Below are positions 28,744 through 36,555 of a stretch of DNA of 64,000 nucleotides, one piece after another. The stretch is from Methylococcaceae bacterium. GTDB lineage: Bacteria; Pseudomonadota; Gammaproteobacteria; Methylococcales; Methylomonadaceae. The notes beneath the pieces were generated by a model, which ran no database searches, was not told where the DNA came from, and saw nothing but the letters and a program-made list of their open reading frames with translations. The position numbers and the translations under genes are program-made. The stretch spans positions 24,997 through 88,996 of the forward strand of contig CANNKG010000002.1 in NCBI GenBank assembly GCA_947505105.1, in the 5' to 3' direction. The stretch's first letter is position 1; each line of letters opens with the position of its first letter.

Positions 28744-28993
28744 TTTTTAAAGCAACCTCTAAGAATGCGCTAATGTCGTTGTTAAGGCCTGTGGTGGCGA
28801 ATTTTGCTTCAAGTTCGCTGACGATTTGTGACAGTATGCGCGAACCGTCACACAGTTTTAAAATTTCCGCAGAGCTTTGGTTAAGTTCCACCATGCCTTC
28901 CGGGTACAGAATAACATGCTTTTGCTGGGCTTCTTCCCATTGCAGACGGTGGAGAGGGGAAAATTGGATGGGTTGATCGGGTTTAATTGTCAT
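28721..28993 (-). CDS. pqqD: PqqA-binding chaperone PqqD
   Basis: 90 residues from ATG 28993; the frame is open up to 29149 but that extension is not family-like. PqqD is a RRE-fold protein that binds the PqqA peptide and presents it to PqqE. Conserved features are [32 protein letters not shown], and the acidic helix near the end with WIQQN. It is separated from pqqC by two Uma2-family genes, an unusual interruption, and there are 277 nt of non-coding sequence just upstream. Confidence 0.95.
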   Translation of the reverse strand: MTIKPDQPIQFSPLHRLQWEEAQQKHVILYPEGMVELNQSSAEILKLCDGSRILSQIVSELEAKFATTGLNNDISAFLEVALKNGWIQQN

Positions 28994-29270
28994 GGTTTGT
29001 GATTGATAGTTTAAATAATAGAGTCGAAAAATTAGCTTAAAAGATATTACTAAAAGTATTTGATCATAGTTTGTCTGTGTTAAGCCACGGTGACGTGCTT
29101 TGTTGTCCCGACAGGTTAAAAACACGCAGGTTGGCGTACTATTGAACAACCAGACCTCTTGCGAGCCTTGGGTGAGATTTTAAACGCTAGGTATTTAAAG
29201 TAGCAATTATCAATTACTTCTGCCCACTGCATGGCGATTGAACCTTTTTATTGACTAAACTTTGGAGGCT

Positions 29271-29846
29271 TTATGCGTTCACCATAAACGACCAATCAAT
29301 CATCAACTCAGGAAACAGTTGCACCTTGGTTGGCTCATCCATGCCGAAAACCTCCGATTGATCATAGTGATTTTCTGCCTTTAAGCGATAGATCATTACC
29401 CAGCGGTCTTCCGGGTGAATCAGCCAGTATTCTTGGACACCATGTAGTTGATAGAGATTGCGTTTAATATTCATATCTTTTAGAGCAGTCGATGGCGACA
29501 GCACTTCAATTATCCAGTCCGGCGCCCCGCGACAGCCTAATTTATCGAGCTTGGCGAGGTCGCAAATCACGCTTAAATCGGGTTGAACTACGGTGTCTAC
29601 TTTGGCATCAGTTTCATTTTGGCGAGGCAGGCGTACATCGAACGGGGCGGTATAGCCTTTACACGATTTTCCTTGTAAATAATTACGAATTTGCCCGGCT
29701 AACTCGAAAACGATTTCTTGATGCAAGCGCGATGGTCCGGTCATTGCGTAGGCTTGGCCGTTAATTAATTCCCAACGCTGATCGTCCGGCCATTGGGCAT
29801 AATCGGCATAAGTGAAGGTTTGGGGTCGTTTTTCCGCAGTATTCAT
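29271..29846 (-). CDS. Uma2-family (DUF820) endonuclease-fold protein
   Basis: 191 residues from ATG 29846, which follows a GGAG ribosome-binding site; TTG 29858 is upstream in frame. The Uma2 family has a PD-(D/E)xK nuclease fold, is abundant in cyanobacteria and occurs in mobile contexts; its role is unclear. Visible landmarks are WELINGQAYAMTGPSRLHQ, VQPDLSVICD (the D of the active site), PDWIIEVLSPSTALKDM and the VQEYWLIHPEDR stretch. It looks intact. It lies inside the pqq operon between pqqC and pqqD, with no obvious link to PQQ synthesis. Confidence 0.88.
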   Translation of the reverse strand: MNTAEKRPQTFTYADYAQWPDDQRWELINGQAYAMTGPSRLHQEIVFELAGQIRNYLQGKSCKGYTAPFDVRLPRQNETDAKVDTVVQPDLSVICDLAKLDKLGCRGAPDWIIEVLSPSTALKDMNIKRNLYQLHGVQEYWLIHPEDRWVMIYRLKAENHYDQSEVFGMDEPTKVQLFPELMIDWSFMVNA

Positions 29847-29893
29847 GAGGTTCTCCAAAAGGGGAGATGATACAAAAACGTTAGAGTTTTAAC

Positions 29894-30121
29894 TTAACCG
29901 GAAAGCCTGATTCTTGAAGCTTTCCTGCTGTGCCATTTATAATCAACGCAGTCGTTTTCGGTAACAACCCACACTTCTACTGCATCCGCAGCTAAATAAA
30001 GTTGTACTTTATTGCTCATTCTGGAAGCTGGCGTCATTTCAATTTTTCCATAGCGATTTAATCCAATTTTAAAAGGTAAATTTTCAAAATAAGGATTATC
30101 AACGACTTCAGACCATTGCAT
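29894..30121 (-). pseudogene. Uma2-family remnant with internal deletion
   Basis: An open frame of 75 codons starting ATG 30121. It begins like a second Uma2 subfamily, MQWSEVVDNPYFENLPFKIG and NRYGKIEMTPAS, then jumps directly to the usual C-terminal part VQLYLAADAVEVWVV...DYKWHSR. The middle, which would hold the PD-(D/E)xK active site, is missing (about 110 residues relative to the family). The reading frame is kept, so a short protein could still be made. It is a distinct lineage from the intact neighbour, not a recent duplicate. Confidence 0.75.
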
Positions 30122-30146
30122 GACGCTTGCTCCCTTTGCAGGATGA

Positions 30147-30878
30147 TTAGGCTTTGATATTAAAGTACGGCGGCATATCGTTGATATACGCCATATACAT
30201 CGCATCGGCCATCGTCCACAAGATATCGAGTTTGAATTGCAGGATCTGCAGCATCCGCTCTTGTTGCTCGCGGGTTTGGTACCAGTCGAGAGTAATTGCC
30301 AAACCGTGTTCAACGTCGCGGCGTGCTTCGGTCAGGCGTTTGCGGAAGTAGATATAGCCTTCCTGTTCGACCCATGGGTAATGTTCGGGCCAATTATCGA
30401 GGCGTTGCTGATGAATTTTCGGCGCGAATAATTCGGTAAGTGATGAGCTCGCTGCTTCGTGCCAATCGGCGCGACGCGCAAAATTGACATAGGCATCCAC
30501 CGCGAAACGCACGCCGGGCAATACGAATTTTAACGAGGTAATATCTTCGCGGGTCAAACCGACCGCGATGCCGAGTTGAATCCAGGCTTCGATGCCGCCC
30601 GGATCGCCGGGGTGACCGTCGTGATCCATGATGCGCTGTATCCATTTGGCGCGGGTTTCGCGGTCAGGGCAATTCGCTAGGATGTTTGCATCTTTAATCG
30701 GAATACACACTTGATAATAAAAACGATTGGCGACCCAGCCCTGAATTTGGGCTTTGGTGAGTTTGCCTTCATTCATCAGGGTGTGATAGGGGTGGTGAAT
30801 GTGGTAATACTTTTCCATGCCGCGCAGTTGGGCTTCAAATTCTGCTCGGGTCCAGGCGGGTAATTCACTAATGCTCAT
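30147..30878 (-). CDS. pqqC: Pyrroloquinoline-quinone synthase PqqC
   Basis: 243 residues, normal for PqqC, the cofactor-less oxidase that carries out the final ring closure and eight-electron oxidation to PQQ. Landmarks include [65 protein letters not shown] and a C-terminal [13 protein letters not shown]. It is 14 nt downstream of pqqB. Confidence 0.97.
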   Translation of the reverse strand: MSISELPAWTRAEFEAQLRGMEKYYHIHHPYHTLMNEGKLTKAQIQGWVANRFYYQVCIPIKDANILANCPDRETRAKWIQRIMDHDGHPGDPGGIEAWIQLGIAVGLTREDITSLKFVLPGVRFAVDAYVNFARRADWHEAASSSLTELFAPKIHQQRLDNWPEHYPWVEQEGYIYFRKRLTEARRDVEHGLAITLDWYQTREQQERMLQILQFKLDILWTMADAMYMAYINDMPPYFNIKA

Positions 30879-30892
30879 AATTTATCCTTGAT

Positions 30893-31804
30893 TTATAAGT
30901 TAATTTCTAAACCGTCGTAAGCGACTTCGATACCAGCGGCATCGAGTTGTTTACGTTCGTCGGAAATCTCATCCAAAATCGGGTTGGTATTATTAATATG
31001 GATGAGGATTTTTCGGGTATTAGGTAGGGTATTTAACACTTCAATCATACCACCGGGGCCGGATTGTGGTAAATGTCCAATTTCGCGGGCTTTTTTCTGG
31101 CTGATGTTTTGGGTACACATTTCGTCGTCGGTCCAGAAAGTGCCGTCTACCATGACGCAATCAGCGGCCTGCATCGCGGCCATCACATGTGGTTCGATTT
31201 CGCCTAGGCCGGGTGAGTAAAACACTTTTTTACCGGTCGAAATTTGTTCGATGATAACGCCGATATTATCGCCGTCATGTGGATCGTAGCGATGCGGAGA
31301 ATAGGGCGGGGCTTTGCTTTTTAACGCCTGAGTGTAAAAACGTAAATCATCAATGCCTGGAATTTCGAAACTGCTGCCGTCGATTGGCACGGGGTGATGG
31401 TTGATGGTGCAATAGTGTTCGAGCATTTTAAAGATCGGGAAGCCGGTGCTCAAATCCTGTTTGACCATTTCGGTGCAGTATACTTCCAAAGGCTTGCCTT
31501 CGCGCAGCATCAGCATGCCGGTACTGTGGTCGATTTGGCTGTCGATCAGTAAGATTGCGGTAATGCCGGTATCGCGGATGCCATTTTTCGGTTGAATCGC
31601 CGGAAAGGCTTCTAGTTGTGCGCGGATATCGGGTGAGGTGTTGAACAATAACCAATGCACATCGTCGGTGCTCACGGCTATTGATGATTGGGTGCGCGGG
31701 GTGCCTTGCATTTGTTGACGACGGATACGGTGGCAGTTGTGGCAGTTGCAGTTCCATTGTGGGAAACCGCCGCCTGCGCCTGCGCCTAAAACTCTAATTT
31801 TCAT
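30893..31804 (-). CDS. pqqB: PQQ biosynthesis protein PqqB (metallo-beta-lactamase fold)
   Basis: 303 residues, normal length. PqqB is a metallo-hydrolase-fold protein thought to hydroxylate the PqqA-derived intermediate. The N terminus has VLGAGAGGGFPQWNCNCHNC with the Cys cluster, then the modified metal site LLIDSQIDHSTGMLML. VMVDGTFWTDDEM and LIHINNTNPIL complete the fold. The start is about 110 nt after pqqA, beyond the terminator hairpin. Confidence 0.97.
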   Translation of the reverse strand: MKIRVLGAGAGGGFPQWNCNCHNCHRIRRQQMQGTPRTQSSIAVSTDDVHWLLFNTSPDIRAQLEAFPAIQPKNGIRDTGITAILLIDSQIDHSTGMLMLREGKPLEVYCTEMVKQDLSTGFPIFKMLEHYCTINHHPVPIDGSSFEIPGIDDLRFYTQALKSKAPPYSPHRYDPHDGDNIGVIIEQISTGKKVFYSPGLGEIEPHVMAAMQAADCVMVDGTFWTDDEMCTQNISQKKAREIGHLPQSGPGGMIEVLNTLPNTRKILIHINNTNPILDEISDERKQLDAAGIEVAYDGLEINL

Positions 31805-31866
31805 AGTTATTATTGGGAGTGGCTAACGTTAAAAAAAGGAAAATACAGAATAAGTTCTATCGAGGC

Positions 31867-31895
31867 AAAAAAAAGGGACTCCGAAGAGTCCCTTT
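31867..31895 (-). terminator. Strong intrinsic terminator downstream of pqqA
   Basis: A perfect 10-bp stem (31872-31881 with 31886-31895) closes on a four-base loop that reads TTCG on the pqq strand, a UUCG-type stable tetraloop. On that strand it is followed by a run of eight T (31867-31874). It lies between pqqA and pqqB. Confidence 0.92.
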
Positions 31896-31917
31896 ATTAT
31901 CTGTCAAACCGTTTAAA

Positions 31918-31992
31918 TTAACGGTTGTAGATGTACATAGTGACTTCAAAACCGAAACGTAAGTCGTTGTAGCTTGGTGTTTCCCATTTCAT
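31918..31992 (-). CDS. pqqA: PQQ precursor peptide PqqA
   Basis: A 24-residue peptide reading MKWETPSYND at its start. The two residues cross-linked to become PQQ are present as E16 and Y20 in the spacing E-V-T-M-Y. The start CAT at 31990-31992 is preceded by a very strong Shine-Dalgarno (GGAGGTCAC). It is first in the operon and just before the terminator at 31867-31895. Confidence 0.97.
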   Translation of the reverse strand: MKWETPSYNDLRFGFEVTMYIYNR

Positions 31993-32053
31993 AAAGTGAC
32001 CTCCAGAGTTGTGTTTTAATAGTAGGCTAGCTTGATCAAGTAAGCTAAATCAG

Positions 32054-32082
32054 AGTATACGATGAACTATTTTGTTGTGCAA
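32054..32082 (-). promoter_or_regulatory. Sigma-70-type promoter of pqqA
   Basis: On the minus strand a -35 TTGCAC (32077-32082) is separated by 17 bp from a -10 TATACT (32054-32059). The spacing is ideal and the -10 matches five of six consensus bases. It gives a pqqA leader of about 55 nt. Confidence 0.6.
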
Positions 32083-32121
32083 CTATTAAGGGATGAAAAT
32101 AAAATAACTTAAACAAAATGT

Positions 32122-32184
32122 AGGGTAGGCTGCGCGTACCTTATCCAATATGCAGATTACATTAAATGGTATGCATAGCATACC
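32122..32184. repeat. Paired short palindromes of a GGTACGC-like family
   Basis: Two small hairpins stand in tandem: GGTAGGCTGCGCGTACC near 32123-32139 (one mismatch) and GGTATGCATAGCATACC at 32168-32184 (perfect 7-bp stem, ATA loop). A similar pair occurs at 63281-63347. They lie between pqqA and djlA. Confidence 0.5.
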
Positions 32185-32242
32185 CGATTAGTTTTTTGGG
32201 CAAGTTAATAATTTTAATTCCTAACTGGGTAAGAAATATTCA

Positions 32243-33067
32243 TTAATGAGGTTTTTCTCTGCTAGCTCGAATCGTTTCATAAGCCTTACGAATTTGTTGG
32301 GTTTTTTCCTTGGCGAGCGTCATCATTTCCTCCGGCAAGCCTTTTGCTACCAGTTTGTCAGGATGGTGTTGGCTAATCAGACGGCGATAGGCTTTAGTGA
32401 CGGCCTCGTCGGTCGCTGAAGGCTTTAAACCCAATACTGCATAGGCATCATTTAGATTGGATTGGCGATTGGGAATATTGACTCGGTTGTTATTCTGATG
32501 GCTGCCATATTGATAAAACCGTTGTTGCGCCTGAAATTGCATTTTGATAGCTTGATATTCAAAACGACTGATGCCTAAATTGGCACAAATTCGCAATAGC
32601 ATATTTTCTTCAATAGCCCCGAGTGCGCCATCGGCGAATGCGGCCTGCATTTGAATTTCAAGGAACATGTGGATTAGATGTTGGCGTCTGCGGCATTCCT
32701 GACGAAATTTAGTTAACACCGCCTCTAATGGAAAATCAGGTTGTTTACCTTGTTGAAACAGCTCAATCGCTTTGCTACGCAATTCGGGCGATAATTGCAT
32801 TTCATCCATGATCCGTTTCGCTAGGTTAATTTCGGCAGTTGATACCACGCCATCCGCTTTGGCAAGATGACCCATGACCGAAAAGGTGGCGTTAAAGAAA
32901 GCCATCTGGATTTGATGCTGAGTGTCTTTGGAGCTAAATGCGTCCCGATCAATTCCTTGAACGCCCTGATCAAACTTATGCCCGACGGAGGCGCCAATAA
33001 GCGCTCCCACAGGACCTGCGACCATAAAACCAAACGTGCCGCCAATGACTTTACCCATCCAACTCAT
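32243..33067 (-). CDS. djlA: Co-chaperone DjlA (TerB and J domains)
   Basis: 274 residues. A short glycine-rich membrane segment at the N terminus (GKVIGGTFGFMVAGPVGALIGASVGH) resembles DjlA anchors. A TerB-like helical domain (about 50-165, with AKADGVVSTAEINLAKRIM and AFADGALGAIEENMLLRI) and a C-terminal J domain with the HPD motif (SQHHPDKLVAKG) follow. DjlA stimulates DnaK at the membrane. It is divergent from purC. Confidence 0.9.
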   Translation of the reverse strand: MSWMGKVIGGTFGFMVAGPVGALIGASVGHKFDQGVQGIDRDAFSSKDTQHQIQMAFFNATFSVMGHLAKADGVVSTAEINLAKRIMDEMQLSPELRSKAIELFQQGKQPDFPLEAVLTKFRQECRRRQHLIHMFLEIQMQAAFADGALGAIEENMLLRICANLGISRFEYQAIKMQFQAQQRFYQYGSHQNNNRVNIPNRQSNLNDAYAVLGLKPSATDEAVTKAYRRLISQHHPDKLVAKGLPEEMMTLAKEKTQQIRKAYETIRASREKPH

Positions 33068-33143
33068 GTCTATTCAATCCTACGATTTGAGCATTTAAGT
33101 GTTAAAATTACGCTATTAAATCACAAAATTTTACCGAGGTATT

Positions 33144-34037
33144 ATGAACGCTCCTGCGGTTCTTTACGAATCATCTTTGTCTCACCTAACCTTGCGCGCG
33201 CGTGGCAAGGTGCGCGATATTTATGATGTTGATGCGGACACTATGTTGATCGTCACTACCGACCGATTATCGGCATTCGATGTGATATTGCCGGATGCTA
33301 TTCCAGGCAAGGGTAAAGTTTTAACGGCAGTTTCCAATTTCTGGTTTGAGATGATGCGTGACGTGATTCCGAATCATCTGTTGGATATTCCGCTGGCACA
33401 AATTGTGCCGGATCCGGTCGAGCTTGCTCAGATCGAAGGTCGAGCCATTGTGGTTAGAAAATTGCAACCGCTTCCGGTTGAAGCGATTGTGCGTGGCTAT
33501 CTGATTGGTTCTGGCTGGAAAGATTATCAAAAAACCGGTGCAGTATGCGGTATTGTGCTGCCGGAGGGTTTGAGGCAGGCTGAGCAGTTGCCAAGCCCAA
33601 TTTTTACGCCCTCGACTAAAGCTGAAGTGACCGCTCATGATGAAAACATCAATTTTGAACAGGCGGTTGCGTTGATGGGGCAAGCGGTGGCTGAGCAGGT
33701 GCGTGGGGTCAGTATTGCGCTTTATAGCCGTGCGGCAGAGTATGCTAAGCAACGTGGCATCATTATTGCCGATACCAAATTTGAATTCGGACTTGATAAA
33801 ACAGGAAAATTATATTTGATCGATGAGATATTAACGCCAGACTCTTCAAGATTTTGGCCCGCGGATCAATATCAAGTGGGTATCAGTCCACCAAGTTTTG
33901 ATAAGCAATTTGTGCGTGACTATTTGGAAACGCTGGATTGGGATAAAACCGCTCCGGGCCCCAAGCTTCCGGCCGAAATTGCGGCCTATTGCAGTGCCAA
34001 ATATCAAGAGGCGCAAGCTCGTCTAGTGAATAATTGA
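33144..34037 (+). CDS. purC: Phosphoribosylaminoimidazole-succinocarboxamide synthase
   Basis: 297 residues, the longer yeast-like PurC type. It joins CAIR and aspartate using ATP to give SAICAR in purine synthesis. Visible signatures are [58 protein letters not shown], the phosphate-binding LPEGLRQ and the [12 protein letters not shown] motif. The start is preceded by GAGG seven bases upstream. The convergent radC gene ends ten bases beyond. Confidence 0.96.
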   Translation: MNAPAVLYESSLSHLTLRARGKVRDIYDVDADTMLIVTTDRLSAFDVILPDAIPGKGKVLTAVSNFWFEMMRDVIPNHLLDIPLAQIVPDPVELAQIEGRAIVVRKLQPLPVEAIVRGYLIGSGWKDYQKTGAVCGIVLPEGLRQAEQLPSPIFTPSTKAEVTAHDENINFEQAVALMGQAVAEQVRGVSIALYSRAAEYAKQRGIIIADTKFEFGLDKTGKLYLIDEILTPDSSRFWPADQYQVGISPPSFDKQFVRDYLETLDWDKTAPGPKLPAEIAAYCSAKYQEAQARLVNN

Positions 34038-34047
34038 AGGTTTCAAT

Positions 34048-34725
34048 TTAGAGTAGGCCGTGTTCTGCAAACGAATAAGGGATACCCTCACCGATAATGA
34101 AATGATCGAGCACTCGGATATCGAGAAGATTAAGGGCTTGTTTAAGTTTTTCGGTGATTTGCTGATCGGCCCGGCTAGGTTCATTGATGCCTGAAGGATG
34201 ATTGTGAGCAAAAATAACGGCGGCGGCATTATGATATAACGCCCTTTTCACTACTTCGCGTGGATAAATACTGGCATTGTCGATAGTGCCGCGAAATAAT
34301 TCTTCGATCTGAATGACTCGATGCTGATTGTCTAAAAACAGGCAGGCAAACACTTCATAAGTGTAGCCTCGAAGTTGAGCGGTCAGGTAAGCACGAGTCA
34401 AATCAGGACTGGTCAGTGCATCCCCTTTTTGCAATATTTCCGAAAAATGTCGCTTGGCCATTTCAAGCACGGCTTGCAGTTGGGCGTATTTGGCGCTACC
34501 TAGGCCTGGACTTTGACAAAATTGGACTTGATCGGCGTTTAAGAGCGCTCGAAGTGAACCGAAATGATCGAGCAAGTCGCGTGCTAAATCGACCGCTGAT
34601 TTTCCACGGATTCCGGTACGTAAGAAAATGGCAAGCAATTCGGCATTGGTAAGTGCCGCAGGACCCCGCTGCAGCAATTTTTCTCGTGGGCGTTCATCTT
34701 CAGGCCAATTGTTGATTCCCATCAT
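34048..34725 (-). CDS. radC: RadC family (JAB1/MPN domain) protein
   Basis: 225 residues. N-terminal helix-hairpin-helix-like region ([27 protein letters not shown]) and a C-terminal JAB metallo-domain with HNHPSG and the downstream [11 protein letters not shown]sp. RadC family proteins were first tied to DNA repair; the specific activity is not settled. It faces coaBC head to head across about 157 nt, a common arrangement. Confidence 0.94.
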   Translation of the reverse strand: MMGINNWPEDERPREKLLQRGPAALTNAELLAIFLRTGIRGKSAVDLARDLLDHFGSLRALLNADQVQFCQSPGLGSAKYAQLQAVLEMAKRHFSEILQKGDALTSPDLTRAYLTAQLRGYTYEVFACLFLDNQHRVIQIEELFRGTIDNASIYPREVVKRALYHNAAAVIFAHNHPSGINEPSRADQQITEKLKQALNLLDIRVLDHFIIGEGIPYSFAEHGLL

Positions 34726-34882
34726 AGTATCTTCAATATAGGGTAATTTTTCATTATTTTATAAGTCAGCTCATAAAAATACTAGAATTGTTTTAGTTGA
34801 ATAGGTATTCATTATCTGCAATATGTAGTTATACTTAATTCTTTAATTTTAGAACTTTTCAATTAGGATTAATTGAGCTATT

Positions 34883-36079
34883 TTGAAAACAAAACGTATT
34901 TTATTGGGCATTAGTGGTGGGATTGCTGCATACAAGTGTGCCGAACTTGTTCGCTTGCTTGTTAAACAACAAATGGAAGTGCGTGTGGTCATGACTGAAG
35001 CTGCCATGAAGTTTGTAGCTCCAATGACCTTGCAGGCATTGTCGGGTTCCGAGGTTCATACCGAGTTATTTAATCCGGAACAGGAAAGGGCGATGGGACA
35101 TATCGCCCTGGCGCGTTGGGCTGATGTGTTATTGATAGCTCCTGCAACCGCCGATATTGTTGCGAAATTAACTCACGGCTTAGCCGACGATCTGCTTACT
35201 ACCCTGTATTTAGCGGCTGAATGTCCGGTTTTTATTGCGCCGGCAATGAATCAGGCTATGTGGCGTAAAGCCATCACTCAGCAGAATATTCAGCGCTTGA
35301 AGGAACAGGGCGTTCAACTGATTGGACCAGAGTCTGGTGAGCAGGCTTGTGGTGATGTTGGTTTCGGACGGATGGCTGAGCCCGTTGACATTGTTGAACG
35401 ACTTTTAGGTCAGGCACACTCAAATTGTTTACAAGGTAGAAAAGTCTTATTGACTGCCGGACCTACTCGCGAGTCTATCGATCCGGTCCGTTTTATCAGT
35501 AATCGGAGTTCCGGAAAAATGGGGTATGCCATTGCAGAGGCAGCTCATCATGCTGGCGCCGAGGTAACTTTAGTGAGTGGCCCCGTTAATTTAGGTGCGT
35601 CAGCGGGCATAAAATTAATCAAAGTTGAAACGGCGGCTCAAATGCATCAGGCGGTCATGGCGCAACTTATCCAATGTGACATCTTTATTGCGACTGCTGC
35701 GGTTGCCGACTATACAGTTCAAGAATCCAGTGCGGTAAAAATCAAAAAACACGATGAACTGTTGACCTTGACCTTAACCAAAACTCCGGACATTCTCGCT
35801 GAGGTCGCTAATCAGAAAGTGCCACCGTTTACGGTTGGATTCGCAGCGGAAACCGAGGATTTGGAAAGGTATGCTCTGGATAAGTTGCAGCGTAAAAAAC
35901 TCTCGATGATAGCTGCAAATTGGGTAGGACGTGAACAAGGTGGCTTTGAAGATGATCAGAACGCTCTTCGAGTGTTCTGGAATGATGGCCAAGAAACTTT
36001 CAATATGATGCCTAAACAGCGATTGGCCGAGCATTTAATTGCGCTAATTGCACAACAATTTAATAAAACAACGTCATGA
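34883..36079 (+). CDS. coaBC: Bifunctional phosphopantothenoylcysteine decarboxylase / phosphopantothenate-cysteine ligase
   Basis: 398 residues. The N-terminal CoaC half (about 1-185) is a flavoprotein decarboxylase with [38 protein letters not shown] and PAMNQAMW. The CoaB half follows with [28 protein letters not shown] and [14 protein letters not shown] [11 protein letters not shown]. Together they turn 4'-phosphopantothenate into 4'-phosphopantetheine. The start is TTG 34883; no in-frame ATG fits the conserved N terminus. The stop overlaps dut as ATGA. Confidence 0.96.
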   Translation: MKTKRILLGISGGIAAYKCAELVRLLVKQQMEVRVVMTEAAMKFVAPMTLQALSGSEVHTELFNPEQERAMGHIALARWADVLLIAPATADIVAKLTHGLADDLLTTLYLAAECPVFIAPAMNQAMWRKAITQQNIQRLKEQGVQLIGPESGEQACGDVGFGRMAEPVDIVERLLGQAHSNCLQGRKVLLTAGPTRESIDPVRFISNRSSGKMGYAIAEAAHHAGAEVTLVSGPVNLGASAGIKLIKVETAAQMHQAVMAQLIQCDIFIATAAVADYTVQESSAVKIKKHDELLTLTLTKTPDILAEVANQKVPPFTVGFAAETEDLERYALDKLQRKKLSMIAANWVGREQGGFEDDQNALRVFWNDGQETFNMMPKQRLAEHLIALIAQQFNKTTS

Positions 36080-36531
36080 TAACGATACAACTTAAAATTA
36101 TGGATGACCGCTTAGGCAAAACCATTCCTTTGCCTGAGTACGCAACTCCGGGTTCGGCCGGTATGGATTTACGTGCCTGTATTGATAAGCCTATGGTGCT
36201 GGAACCAGGTGTTACGGTGTTAATTCCGACCGGATTGGCGATACACCTTGCCGATCCTGGTTTGGCCGCGTTTATTTTACCGCGCTCGGGCTTAGGTCAT
36301 AAACATGGGATCGTGCTCGGTAATTTAGTTGGTTTGTGTGATGCTGATTATCAAGGTCAGGTTTTTGTCTCTTGCTGGAATCGCGGGGATACTGCATATT
36401 CGATTAATGTTGGTGAGCGCATTGCACAAATGGTCATAGTGCCCGTGCTCCAAGTTAATTTTGAACACGTTGATGAATTTGATAGCAGTATGCGTGGAGA
36501 GGGCGGTTTTGGGCACACAGGTAATCATTAA
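36076..36531 (+). CDS. dut: dUTP diphosphatase
   Basis: 151 residues, the trimeric dUTPase type that hydrolyses dUTP to dUMP and pyrophosphate. The five motifs are visible: [47 protein letters not shown] and the C-terminal [10 protein letters not shown]. It starts within the coaBC stop codon and precedes the phosphohexomutase gene. Confidence 0.97.
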   Translation: MITIQLKIMDDRLGKTIPLPEYATPGSAGMDLRACIDKPMVLEPGVTVLIPTGLAIHLADPGLAAFILPRSGLGHKHGIVLGNLVGLCDADYQGQVFVSCWNRGDTAYSINVGERIAQMVIVPVLQVNFEHVDEFDSSMRGEGGFGHTGNH

Positions 36532-36555
36532 ATTCATTTTTATTAAGGTAGGGTT

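Noticed and set aside
28721..29149. A 142-residue PqqD
   Set aside because: The extra 52 N-terminal residues are unlike PqqD; ATG 28993 gives the normal length.
29894..30313. A longer 139-residue frame covering the Uma2 remnant
   Set aside because: The part above 30121 reads the pqqC gene out of frame. Family similarity begins at the ATG 30121.
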